A stretch of 21,462 bases of DNA from Larix sibirica (lineage: Eukaryota; Streptophyta; Pinopsida; Pinales; Pinaceae). The position numbers and the translations under genes were made by a program. The stretch covers positions 2,520 through 23,981 of the forward strand of contig NWUY0300016898.1 in NCBI GenBank assembly GCA_004151065.3. The letters run 5' to 3'. Shown here piece after piece: positions 1 through 8,785 of the stretch; within the stretch, counting starts at the first letter, position 1; every line of letters begins with the position of its first letter. The notes under the pieces were generated by a model that was given only the letters and a program-made list of their open reading frames with translations, was not told the DNA's origin and searched no databases.

Positions 1-430
1 GAATATTTACATCATTTACATAAGTTGGATAATACATTCCAAGTCAAAACTAGGGGTATTACACTTGTCCTTTACCTCTAAGAAATCCAATTGAAGCACA
101 ATAGGCAAGTGGTCTGAAATATTGACCGCCTCGATCCGAGATCGATATCTAAAAACATTTTCCAATAGAGCCTACACCATAAGAAATCTATTTCCCCTTG
201 TCTTTCGTTCCTCCAGGTTGGTATAAGAGGATTAGGAATAAGGTCCACCAATCTAACATCTTCAAAGGTGTGAGCAAAGAACCTTGCTAACCGATCAAAA
301 CTCAAATTAATTCCCCAAGACTCCCTATCACTTAGGGTAATATTAAGATCCCCCCCAATATAAAACCAGGATCTTTGAACAAACCATCTTAGCTCAACTG
401 AACCCAGAAGTCCTTCTGATTCGTATATGG
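1..430 (-). pseudogene. LINE ORF2 apurinic endonuclease domain, partial
   Basis: On the minus strand the sequence reads GGDLNITLSDRESWG followed by NLSFDRLARFFAHTFEDVRL. This is the G-D-x-N core and following helix of the exonuclease/endonuclease/phosphatase (APE-like) fold at the N-terminus of plant LINE ORF2. In the family this domain makes the nick that primes reverse transcription. Further along, LVDLIPNPLIPTWRN matches the usual 'L-x-D-x-P...TW.N' block. A stop precedes the later part of the domain at about 78, and the fragment reaches the window edge. Its upstream half is in the duplicated block at 480-1306. Confidence 0.8.
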
Positions 431-479
431 CCCCGCAACAATTCAGTAGCTTAACTAGTAAGCCAAAGTCTTGAAAAAA

Positions 480-891
480 TCCTTGAAGAATTATACTTGC
501 AACAGAAAGAAAAGCTTCAAAATGTGCCTTCGAAGAATTCTATGCAGAGACCATTCCACTGGATAACCCCCTCGCGTCCACCGCACATACGTTCCACCTC
601 ATCAACAAGGAGGACACCAACTCCTTGGCTTTTTCACTCGACACCATAGTTTATTGCAGGAAAACGATATAAAGCCTAATAATCAAAAGGAGACGACGAA
701 GGGTAGTTTTTTTGGAGGGGCCCCCAAAAACCCCCAATATATAAGGAGAGCAAAATCATCAAGAGATACTCATCGAGGGCTTCCCCGCTCTAAGGGCCAT
801 AAAAACACCATTGATACAACCAATAGCAATTTCATTCGCCAAGATATCCTTGCAAGGCAAGGGAAGTTTCAGGTTAGACTTTGCTTTCACC
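480..891 (-). repeat. Direct repeat copy 1 (~412 bp), LINE ORF1/ORF2 junction and endonuclease start
   Basis: This block is nearly identical to 893-1306, with a handful of substitutions and a 2-bp length difference. It ends immediately before the single N at 892. On the minus strand it reads as the N-terminus of ORF2: KKTTLRRLLLIIRLYIVFLQ, then a stop where the family normally has Glu, then TMVSSEKAKELVSSLLMRW and VDARGLSSGMVSA. These match the beginning of the APE endonuclease domain. The reading continues naturally into the GGDLN block at about 345. Confidence 0.85.
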
Positions 892-892
892 N
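892..892. other. Single N, probable contig join inside a duplicate
   Basis: One ambiguous base lies exactly between two ~413-bp near-identical blocks. Two other isolated Ns occur at 7017 and 19362. Single Ns at such places usually stand for a gap of unknown or minimal size in scaffolds, so sequence continuity here is uncertain. Confidence 0.7.
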
Positions 893-1306
893 TCCTTGAA
901 GAATTATACTTGCAACAGAAAGAAAAGCTTCAAAATGTGCCTTCGAAGAATTCTATGCAGAGACCATTCCACTGGATAACCCCCTCGCGTCCACCGCACA
1001 TACGTTCCACCTCATCAACAAGGAGGACACCAACTCCTTGGCTTTTTCACTCGACACCATAGTTTATTGCAGGAAAACGATATAAAGCCTAATAATCAAA
1101 AGGAGACGACGAAGGGTAGTTTTTTTGGAGGGGCCCCCAAAAACCCCCAATATACAAGGAGAGCAAAATCATCAAGAGATACTCATTGAGGGCTTTCCCG
1201 CTCTAAGGGCCATAAAACCACCATTGATACAACCAATAGCAATTTCATTCGCCAAGATATCCTTGCAAGCCTCAAGGGAAGTTTCAGGTTAGACTTTGCT
1301 TTCACC
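893..1306 (-). repeat. Direct repeat copy 2 (~414 bp), begins exactly after the N at 892
   Basis: Second copy of the 480-891 block. It starts at the first base after the N with the same bases (tccttgaag) that start copy 1, and ends at 1306 where copy 1 would meet the N. Differences include tatacaagg for tatataagg and a 2-bp insertion near 1270. A duplicate bounded exactly by an N on one side suggests two overlapping contig ends that were joined rather than merged. Confidence 0.85.
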
Positions 1307-2590
1307 ACTGTCGAAATCCCCCCTTCCACAGCCCCCATCGATTTCATCCTCGCATAAGATTTGAGTTTCAGTCGTCCCTTCCCCCTTAACTGGCATAGGA
1401 TCTCTTGTTTTCACCAAATTATTTCCATTATAGATAGCCAAAGGCGTCTTCAATAATACCTCCTTATAAGAAGGCATCAAATTAACTAAAGGACTGGAAG
1501 TCTCCCCATCACCCCCACTATTACCACCGAGAGAATCATGCTCTGCCTTGGGACCTTCAACCCCACCTAACAACCCCTATCAACCATCACTAAGTTTTAA
1601 GCTAGGGTCAATGGATGAGCCCCCACCTAGCCCTAGAATTCCCCCTAGAATTTCTGAGCGAAAACCATCATTCCCAAAAGCCCTCAACTCACTAGCCTCT
1701 TTCCCCCACACCATCGTTCAATAGAAACACTATCAAAATTTTTATTAACCAATAGGTGCTCATCAAAGTACTTACCAATTTCCGCAGAAGGCGAGCCAAA
1801 CCTCAACATCATCACAACACCAATTGACAACTTGACCAAATCTTCATCCACCTCTACTATCCAAATAGACTCCCCTTTGAGACTTTGTTGGCAGTCATCG
1901 ACAGTAACTACGTACCCGAGTCTCATGACCTAGCCAAACTCCCTCCGAGCTCGAGGGGGAACCCACATAGTCATCCAACGACAAGGTAATAGGGCGCAAA
2001 TTCTGGAGGTGCCATGTTCTTTTACATATCATGCACATGAAGGGAACACTCCAATAATCTAGAGTTTGGAAAAAATGTTTATTCCTCCAAACGACCTCAA
2101 TATCCGCCATCAAACCTTTCCCCATATCCACTTCTACCAATATTTTCGCAATTCTTTTATCATCTCATTCGAGGGAGCTTTCATCGAAATACAAAAACCT
2201 TCCCAAATTGTTGCCAATGTCAACAAAAGCAATCCATGACTCCAACATGAAACTTGGCATCAAAACCCACAGATGTTGGATCAAGAATGGTTCAGTTCTT
2301 GGGTCAAATCCCACATGCCAACATTTTAAGACTAGGCTTGAGGCCCCCCACAACCATATGCATCCAAGATTTTCTCACTATCTTGTTGCAATAAAAACTC
2401 AAAAGCTAGCCAACCCTTAACCTGAAGGTGGCTCTTCGATACATAACCCAGCACTGGTTTCCATCGATTCTCCACCCACTCCACCAAATATTTCCTATTG
2501 CACACCTTGTGTTGAAACTTGCCTATCAAGGCATTTTCCATTAATGACACCATTGTTTCCATGCCAATGTCCAACCCTAACACCACAACA
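1289..2590 (-). pseudogene. LINE ORF1 remnant: DUF4283-like domain plus zinc-knuckle region
   Basis: Minus-strand fragments at 2586-2332, 2353-2165, 2140-1895, 1926-1684 and 1573-1289 line up as one broken plant LINE ORF1. The first holds the DUF4283 pattern (ALIGKF, then WVENRWKP, then a hydrophobic W-L-A-F-E-F strand). The second continues with LKCWHVGFDPRTE and LGRFLYFDE, both typical of this family. The third has VEVDMGKGL and LDYWSVPF, followed by a zinc knuckle whose first cysteines (CMIC) remain. The downstream His is present as WHLQNL, but the last expected Cys is not. The final fragment is Gly/Ser/Glu-rich like ORF1 C-termini. Frames change several times, so this is a pseudogene. In intact elements the protein binds the element RNA. 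Confidence 0.85.
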
Positions 2591-2599
2591 TCCTAACCC

Positions 2600-3528
2600 T
2601 CCTTAACAACCTTAAACACCTTCACCGCCCTCTTTTCCTCTAGCTTACACTCATTTACTCTCTCCAACACCCTCTTGAAGCTTCTTTCCTTCCAGAATTA
2701 TCTTCCCCGTACGCAATGACTCCTTTCCCTACAACTTTATTGTCCCCTCTTGAGCCTCACCACATGTGACTCCTACTAATAACATGTTGGATACCACATC
2801 CTACCTATTTCTCAACCTCCACCACTAACCCTTCCTCCACCAAACTACCTAGACAAGATTTACTACCTCGTCCATTCTTGACAACCACACCAGACATTAG
2901 TGCATCTTTGGCTACCGTCAAACTCACCACCTTCCTCACATCTCTAGCTTCCACTACCATTTGTCTATATTATTACTCATATGAACAAAATATACCCAAA
3001 GTTGACCAAAGTGCCTCATCATCGTAGTTTACTTTCTCCTCCAAAGTCACCATCTCTACTCCACAAAAAGTTGATTCCCCTGCCCCTACTAAACCCTAGC
3101 TCTATTAAACCCTAATCTCCTTCCATAATGTACTCCCTGTACACAATGACTCATTTCCTAATGACTTTATTGTCCCCTCTGGAGCCTCACATGTGACTCC
3201 TACCGATAGCATGATGGAGACCACATCTACCTATCTCTCGCCCTCCACCACTGATCCTTCCTCCGCCAAAGTACCTGGATAGGATTCACCACCTCATTCA
3301 TTCTTGAAAACCACACTAGACATTCGTCCATCTTTGGCTACTACCAAACTCACCACCTTCCTCACTTCTTTAGCTTCCACCACCATTTGCCTATATTACT
3401 CATATGAACAAAATATACCCAAAGTTGACCAAAGTGCCACATTGTCATAGTCTACTTTCTCCTACCAAGTCGCCATCTCTGCTCCACAGAAAGTTGAATC
3501 CCCCTGCTAAAAACCCTAATCTCCCTAG
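2600..3528 (-). repeat. 430-bp direct tandem duplication of the LINE ORF1 N-terminal region
   Basis: Two copies of one segment lie head to tail, with matching points 430 bp apart (for example 2709 and 3139). Copy A covers about 2709-3138 and copy B about 3139-3528. They differ by scattered substitutions and small indels, so this is not a recent exact copy. On the minus strand both copies read as the same peptide-like text from an ATG, near 3053 in copy A and 3473 in copy B. Shared strings are ALWSTLGIFCSYE and VRKVVSL, each with interspersed stops. Because 430 is not a multiple of three, the duplication itself shifts frame. Between copy A and the DUF4283 part the minus strand still reads as LINE ORF1-like text (RVLERVNECKLEEKRAVKV), then one stop. 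Confidence 0.8.
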
Positions 3529-3571
3529 GAGGAAGTTTGGGTTTGTGTTGAAGGTCTAAGTAGCAGCGAGC

Positions 3572-3778
3572 TTGGTGAAGATGATAGTAAGATAAAAGTT
3601 AGTATTACAAAGCCTTAACATAAGAGTAAATTAATAAAGCAAGGTGTTCATGGAGGGCATGTCAAATTGGATAAGTTTGGTGAAGATGATAGTAAGATAA
3701 AAGTTAGTATTACAAATCCTCAACATAAGAGTAAATTAATAAAGCAAGGTGTTCATGGGGCATGTCAAATTGGATAAG
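3572..3778. repeat. Direct tandem duplication, ~105 bp x 2
   Basis: Two copies, 3572-3676 and 3677-3778, both start ttggtgaagatgatagtaag and end in ttggataag. They differ by a few substitutions and a 3-bp deletion. On the plus strand one frame reads openly through both copies with the repeated text GEDDSKIKVSIT and HKSKLIKQGVHG, which looks protein-like. I do not recognise the source. It may belong to the retroelement to the left or to a separate one. Confidence 0.8.
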
Positions 3779-4249
3779 ATAACTCAAAAGGTGATCATGG
3801 ATGAAAGGGTTGTCATTTGAAATGTGTTCATAGTGGTATGGATGGACCTACTCGTCTTTCTAATGGAGTTTTTGGCTCAAAACACCAATAGATGATGTGC
3901 CAAGGTATGCAAATCTAGCTACAAGGCACCCAAAGCCACATCATGTGAGCTTGCATGTCTCTTTTGAATAAGTTGGAAATTATGACCCATCACACCATTC
4001 GTGTAAAATTAAAATTTATAAAAGATAAACATATAAATGAAAATATAACCCTTATCAAAGTGGCAAAAATCGATAACAAAAATTCTTCCAACCAAAGAAA
4101 AAGGGGTTTGGGCAGTAAAAGACCTTCACACATTCTCAAAAGCTCTGGCACCCAAGGCGATGTGATGTCTAACTCCTCACCAACTCCTCACCTCAACAGG
4201 ACCATTGCAGAATGTCATGAAAAAATTACATTGAGCCCATCAATCTAGA
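3779..4249 (+). other. Unrecognised stretch with coding-like text, no firm gene
   Basis: A 97-codon open frame at 3955-4248 (Lys/Asn-rich, with a QRKRGLGSKRPSH basic patch) overlaps a different frame at about 3865-4000. That second frame reads WLKTPIDDVPRYANLATRHP before a stop. The basic patch and Ser/Pro-rich tail resemble the linker ends of LINE ORF1 proteins, but I cannot name a domain. I treat the stretch as probable retroelement debris rather than a gene. Nothing shows a promoter or splice structure. Confidence 0.3.
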
Positions 4250-4446
4250 AGGGTATTCAATAAACATCCCATAGCAGTATATTTATTGCTGTTGCTGTAG
4301 GGTATCAACCATTAGATATGAACCAATGGTTAATACAAAAGTAAATATTCTCAACAATAGCAATAAATACACTCATAGTGGATATTGAACACTACACCCC
4401 GCGGTAATACAATAAATGCACTGCTGCAAGGTGCATATTAAACATC
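4250..4446. mobile_element. Fold-back MITE-like element
   Basis: The left part (gggtattcaataaacatccc... tatttattgctgttgctg) is mirrored twice in reverse complement to its right. One mirror is at about 4326-4392 (rc begins gtgttcaatatccactatg and contains tatttattgctattgttg). The other is at about 4400-4446 (rc gtttaatatgcacc... cagcagtgcatttattg). A small inner palindrome, aaccatt/aatggtt, lies at about 4308-4334. Short length, no coding capacity and terminal inverted repeats around 40-60 bp with mismatches fit a decayed MITE. Superfamily and target-site duplication could not be fixed. Confidence 0.5.
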
Positions 4447-4868
4447 ATCTTATGCACACAAACAATTAAAGGAAACAATTAAAGGAAAGCTTTGGTGGAG
4501 GCTCTCTCACATCAATGATCACCTTTCATGGTTAATAGGAAAAAAGCAACAAGTTAGACTGGGTATCATCCTTGGGGGCGGGATGGCACCGATTTATCTT
4601 TTTTATGATGTATATGTAAAACAATAGTTATCGGTCTGCACAGTAGAAAAATGCTACGCAGAAAAATGGTTTCAATACAGAGTTTCTCTTCAAATGACAT
4701 CCTATTATATGAAGCTAACCACAAGACAGTTTAGCATTTTGTTGCAAACAAAGCTGGAGAAGAATACAATGTCAATAAAGGTCTTCAGGCTGAAGAAGAA
4801 GAAAACTATAAGTATAATAAAATCTTCCTTGGCTAGTTCTAAACAACAAGGTGCTCGCCTGGGATAAT
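4447..4868. other. Non-coding stretch, nothing recognised
   Basis: No frame of note, repeat or known motif was seen. A minus-strand open frame at 4705-4908 is hydrophobic, low in complexity and overlaps the following tandem repeat, so it is not supported as a gene. Confidence 0.4.
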
Positions 4869-4996
4869 CTACAATAGACATCACGGCAAGGCCGAGGTTA
4901 CTGTTCATTCTACAATAGACATCATGGCGAGGCCGAGGTTACTGTTCATTATACAAGAGACATCATATCATGCAAATGCCTAGGTTACTATTCATT
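4869..4996. repeat. Tandem repeat, 41 bp x 3
   Basis: Copies at 4869-4909, 4910-4950 and a diverged 46-bp third copy at 4951-4996. Each has the pattern tacaa.aga.acatca... ggttact.ttcatt. The first two differ at only a few positions. No protein meaning was seen. Confidence 0.85.
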
Positions 4997-5118
4997 ATGT
5001 AAAGAAAGCTCGGAAATCATCTGCCATTATTCACAGACGGCGGTGAGAGGCATCACTGGTGGTCAAAGAAAATGAGAAGGAGAATCTATGGAGGCGGCGC
5101 TGAACTCTTGGTTGGAGG

Positions 5119-5224
5119 ATTATGAAGTTATTAGGGATCACCATTTCCTTCATTCTTTTGTTCGTAGAAGAAGGATCAACATTCCATCCATTATGAAGTT
5201 ATTAGGGATCACCATTCCCTTCAT
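5119..5224. repeat. Direct duplication of ~35 bp, offset 71 bp
   Basis: The segment attatgaagttattagggat followed by caccatt.cc(c)ttcatt occurs at 5119-5153 and again from 5190. The 36 bp between the copies are unique, so either a 71-bp unit was duplicated and partly diverged or only the core was copied. The copies lie inside a plus-strand open frame (5088-5306) that has no recognisable domain. Confidence 0.7.
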
Positions 5225-5339
5225 TTTTTTCCAAGAAAAAGATCCATCCCCAACTATGACCGCCTACAAAATGAAGCGCGCCTATAGAAGTCTTCAGAAG
5301 AGTTAGTCAAAACAAGTATAATGGGTGACCCTGGGATCA

Positions 5340-6062
5340 TTACTGAAACACCCTACGACGACTTTGATGGTGCAACAAACCAAAATCCAAACAAATAGTG
5401 CAAACCAAAATCCAAACAAATAGTGCAGGAGGTACCCTTCACATTTCGGATACTCACAACACCTCTTTCAAACACAGTTTGAGTACAGGCACAAATATTT
5501 GTGCTAAAGTAAAGGAGGCATCTATTCTGATAACCATTGCACTGGAGGAAGGAATAAGGAATATAAAGCACATCTATGGACACTAAAAGCTGGTAGTGTA
5601 TTGGATGGTGTGATCTAGGCAACAAGGAGCTTTGGGCTTCATAGCCACTTGCAGTAAACAATAGCAGCTGAAATCAAGGTCTCAATCACTCCAATTCCAC
5701 CATCTATACGATGAACATAACCAGGAAGCCGACAGACTATCCAAGCAGGCCTATAGCACAGTTCCAAGATCTCCCTCTAAGATAGTTTCCCGGCATGGAG
5801 TGTTAAAGGTTCCTCCTTACAAGTATTGCTTTGAGATGACCTGATTGGATCAGGCTTTCTTGCGTTTTTTTGTTCTGATTCTATTCTGTCCTTTTCGGTA
5901 TCTTTGTTTTATCACTAGGTGATGATGATTGTATTCCTTTCAATATTACTTTGAATGATGGTTTGGAGGGGCCTATGATGTGCTCTCTAGATCAGTAGAA
6001 CTGTATATCTCCATTTATCCTAAAATTGTATATTACTGTCCCAACACCAAAAATAAAAAAAC
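5340..6062 (+). pseudogene. LINE ORF2 C-terminal RNase H remnant with 3' end
   Basis: Plus-strand fragments in shifting frames read as the RNase H domain found at the C-terminus of many plant LINEs. DDFDGATNQNPN (from about 5357) carries the first catalytic Asp. AGGTLHISD is followed by a block ending ITIALEEGIRNIK with IYGH where the family has YGDS. KLVVYWM follows, then FHHLYDEHNQEADRLSKQAY with the final D of 'ADxLSK' (about 5690-5755), and a stop at 5842-5844. The domain normally degrades RNA in the RNA:DNA hybrid. A non-coding 3' tail runs to an A-rich end (aaaaataaaaaaac) at about 6048-6061, which could be the element's terminus. Several stops and a 25-bp duplication disrupt it. I could not place the 5' boundary. 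Confidence 0.75.
5377..5426. repeat. Tandem duplication, 25 bp x 2
   Basis: The unit caaaatccaaacaaatagtg with its leading aac is present twice with an offset of 25 bp. It sits in the RNase H remnant just after the first catalytic Asp and shifts the frame there. Confidence 0.85.
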
Positions 6063-6216
6063 ATTTTAAGAGAAGCTAATTAGAAATAACCACAAACCGA
6101 CTACAAAAATAACAAAATCAAAACATTCTAAGAGAATCTAATTAGAAATAACCACAAACCGACTTAAAAAATAAATAAATCAAAACATTCTATGAGATGC
6201 TAATTAGAAATCACTA
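6061..6216. repeat. Tandem repeat, 62 bp x ~2.5
   Basis: Units begin at 6061, 6123 and 6185 with acatt.ta.gaga..ctaatt, followed by agaaataaccacaaaccgac. The third unit is partial. The array directly follows the A-rich end of the LINE remnant. Confidence 0.9.
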
Positions 6217-6716
6217 TAAGAAGAGCCCTTCACCTTTCTTGGGATTCTATCATAAGAATGCCCGTTTAAAACCCTCGACAATAAAGATATTATCATAAAG
6301 AGTCCACGGGTGCAGGCAAGAAATATTTTGCAGGAATATTTAAACCAGTAGATTATATGCTGAAACTATCATTTAAACCAGTAGATTATATGCTGAAACT
6401 ATCATCTAAAAGCCATTTGACACTATCATAATCAATGGTGACATATTAACATTATTGAAATAGTTTAATGTTACAGGCTAAAACCCTTGAGAACAATTGT
6501 AATCCAACCCATTTTAATTCGTAAGTGGAAAAACCATCTGATGTGGCCATTCTTCAGTACATTGTAGATTTCATAAAAGAAAGGTGCAAGACCAACGAAC
6601 AATTCTCTTCATGATAGAGCACCTAAATTTATACAGATTATATACACAGCTTGTAATGAGTAAAACAGATTTAACGAAATGGACAACTATTTGACAAAGC
6701 ACAACCCCTTCTATAC
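6217..6716. other. Non-coding AT-rich stretch with one short duplication
   Basis: No gene or recognisable element was seen here apart from a 33-bp duplication at 6341-6406. Base composition is AT-rich and all frames are short. Confidence 0.4.
6341..6406. repeat. Tandem duplication, 33 bp x 2
   Basis: The unit taaaccagtagattatatgc plus tgaaactatcatt occurs at 6341-6373 and 6374-6406 with almost no difference, which suggests a recent event. Confidence 0.9.
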
Positions 6717-6885
6717 AGATGGATTAAAAAGAAAAGAAAAAAAGGGGGAAAATATACTATATTGGATAGAGGGAGGATTGTTACCTCACAAAGAATGTAG
6801 TAGATGGATTAAAAAGAAAAGAAAAAAGGGGGAAAATATACTATATTGGATAGAGGGAGGATTGTTACCTCACAAAGAATGTAGT
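6717..6885. repeat. Tandem duplication, 84-85 bp x 2
   Basis: Copies at 6717-6801 and 6802-6885 are identical except for one A in a homopolymer (7 versus 6). Both run from agatggattaaaaag to caaagaatgtagt. They produce a repeated peptide in an 88-codon open frame (6679-6945), which is an accident of the repeat and not a supported gene. Near-identity implies a very recent duplication or an assembly effect. Confidence 0.95.
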
Positions 6886-7016
6886 GGAATTTGGAGACAA
6901 CCCTTTGTGAATCCAGAAATATCATTAACATCATATGGATATTGACAGCACTTAGCCACAACACCAAAATAACGCTAAAATACTCTGGGTGAAAAGGGTT
7001 GTACTATGACACCACA

Positions 7017-7017
7017 N
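7017..7017. other. Single N, probable contig join
   Basis: The minus-strand RNase H remnant to the right reads openly as far as LCKLQ and then stops making sense exactly at this N. That fits a scaffold join or gap. Bases left of it are unrelated to LINE sequence. Confidence 0.6.
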
Positions 7018-8135
7018 CTGAAGCTTGCACAACCCCTTGTTAGAAGATAAATTTATGAGCAATTTCAAAGCAAGGAGCTCAGCATAACTGTTAGATCTCC
7101 CTCCCAACCGGCCACCCTGAAAAAATGGGCATTATTTAAAAAAAGAATGCCACCTGCTCCACATCTGGGAGGAGATCCTTGGCTTGCTCCCATCAAAATA
7201 CCCCCATGCTCCTATTTTGTTATTTTGTCAATGGGCTCATGAGCAAGCTGCCTCTGAGGGATTGCTTTGGAAATAGTTTTATAGCTAGCAAATATAGACC
7301 TGCACTGAGAAGCACACTGGAAAGGTGGGATGAATCTCCTCTCAAAGACGTCAACATTCCTTGCAATCTAAATTCCCAATGATACTATCAAGAGTAGAGC
7401 TTTGAATTGTTTTAACTGACTTCTGCTGCCACTGTAAAACATACCATATAGTTTCCCCTAGCCAGGCATCTCTTACCCCTGTCAGATTATCCGTTTCAAC
7501 CCACACTCGGAAAGAATATAGGTAGGTAAAAGATAGAAGATGTCCTATAGTTTCCTCATCCATCTTGCATAGAGTACATCAACTTGGCCCGTGTCGATTC
7601 CTCTTCTGTAGTACTATCTTGCATAGAGTACATCAACTTGACCCGTGTCAATTCCTCTTCCTCTTCTGTAGTACTTCACAGGTTAGGGCCTTGTTCATTA
7701 TGTCTAGCCACATGAAGATCCTGCTTTTAGTCGGGACCTGATTTTCCAAAGAGGTTTCCACCACCATTAGATTCCACCCAGCCGATCATTAACAAACATT
7801 GTCTTAAAGCCAACTTTAGGGGTTTAGAATCCTACGGTTGGGTTTTTTAACCAGACCAGCTCATCCTCTGTCTCCCTGAGTCGAACATGACTCACTTTCT
7901 GTGTAGCTGTGTGAAAATCCCACTGCTCCTTGTCATTCCCATCCAGCCCTAGAAGGTTTTCCTTTTTCCATTCTTGTTGCCAAAGCCAAATGTAGTGTGT
8001 TCTGGAGAGGCAGCCTGGGCTAGATTGAAGATACCTTTCCCTTGCAGGGTGTGGATCAGATAAACAAAGAAAATCCTCTTCATTTGTCAGCAATGTTCCA
8101 AGTCCAACGTATCGGATCCACATAGTGATCAACAA
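7018..8135 (-). mobile_element. L1-type LINE fragment: ORF2 linker, zf-RVT and RNase H start, truncated at N
   Basis: On the minus strand the fragment begins at about 8135 with RT-linker sequence ending SHVRLRETEDELVW and LKNPTVGF, then PKVGFKTM. WWWKPLWKIRSRLKAG follows: the zf-RVT block of plant LINEs, in which this region brings in the zinc-binding segment. At about 7560-7675 the zinc knuckle (QKRNRHGPS, stop, CTLCKMDEETIGHLL) is partly duplicated. Nearer 7180 the RNase H opening appears as GYFDGS with GAGGILFLNN in a neighbouring frame, then YAELLALKLL and KLQ at 7018. The catalytic GDS block is missing because the sequence meets the N at 7017. Stops and shifts show it is inactive. Confidence 0.8.
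7562..7675 (-). repeat. Tandem duplication, 54/60 bp, in the LINE zinc knuckle
   Basis: Copies at 7562-7615 and 7616-7675 share atcttgcatagagtacatca and continue to tctgtagtact. The second has an extra cctctt. On the minus strand each encodes the first half of the zf-RVT knuckle (HGPS, stop, CTLCK), so the cysteine pair is present twice. Confidence 0.9.
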
Positions 8136-8140
8136 TTAGG

Positions 8141-8785
8141 AAGAACTATCCAGTTTTGCCAACAGAACTCTAAATCGTGTAAATTTGAATATACAGCACA
8201 TAAATGCTCACTATACTTGGACAATATTCCATGTTAGGATGTGGTTCAGTACAAGTAATATAATGTGTCCCAAAATATATTATTAACTCATTACAAAGGA
8301 TTCAATCAGATAATTCAGATGAGAGAGATTGCATCACCCCAGTTAAAATCAGAATGCATCAAAGAATCTCATGTCTTGGTTATTTACAGGCAAATATAAA
8401 TCAGTGAGGAACCGTTGGCTGTTTCTATCTCACATCTCTTAATTTCACAGTCCGTGGGAGCAACATAAAAGAATGATGGATGATCTGTAAAGCTCGAAGA
8501 GTTGTTCCTGCGCCAATCAACCCCTTCTACGTAAGGTAAGTTATCATGGACTAAAGAACAATGCCAATGAACGTTTCTACCTAACCAACCGTTGTGTCAA
8601 ATAAAAAAAAGAATCAGCCAAACCTGAAGTGTAAACTTCAACAATGGATATTGCAAAAACCAACAGCACAATTCAAAATCTACATGCATTTTAATACTGG
8701 ACAATTTTCCAGCGAAATTCAACTTAACCTTCCAGCCATCAAACCATAGTAATCGAATTAAGCAATGACTTAGAATACCTTGTTC
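8141..8785 (-). other. 3' flank of the PLAC8 gene
   Basis: No gene is seen between the LINE end and the stop codon of the PLAC8 gene. On the gene strand this is where the 3' untranslated region should lie. No canonical AATAAA signal stood out. Plants tolerate loose polyadenylation signals, so its absence means little. Confidence 0.4.

Larger units (their letters stand above)
1..3528 (-). mobile_element. L1-type LINE, degenerate, ORF1 plus start of ORF2, continues beyond left edge
   Basis: Read on the minus strand, this stretch gives in order an ORF1 remnant (about 3500 to 1290) and the start of an ORF2 endonuclease (about 1210 to 1). This is the order of plant L1-like non-LTR retrotransposons. 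ORF1 makes a nucleic-acid-binding chaperone; ORF2 makes an endonuclease/reverse transcriptase that nicks the target and copies its own RNA there. The frames are interrupted by many stops and shifts, so no functional protein is expected. RT and the 3' end would lie beyond position 1. Two direct duplications, of 430 bp and about 413 bp, enlarge the copy. Family assignment is firm from protein motifs; the exact 5' boundary near 3528 is inferred from where ORF1-like sequence stops. Confidence 0.85.

Noticed and set aside
4869-4996. Three spaced repeats as a CRISPR-like array
   Set aside because: Units are contiguous with no spacers and the genome is a plant nuclear one.
5088-5306. Small gene starting MEAALNSWLEDYE
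   Set aside because: Short, no domain, contains a direct duplication and sits just upstream of LINE debris; no splice or promoter support.
6679-6945. 88-codon protein with a repeated ENILYWIEGGLLPHKECS motif
   Set aside because: The peptide repeat follows from the 84-85-bp DNA duplication and shifts with the homopolymer length; no other coding sign.
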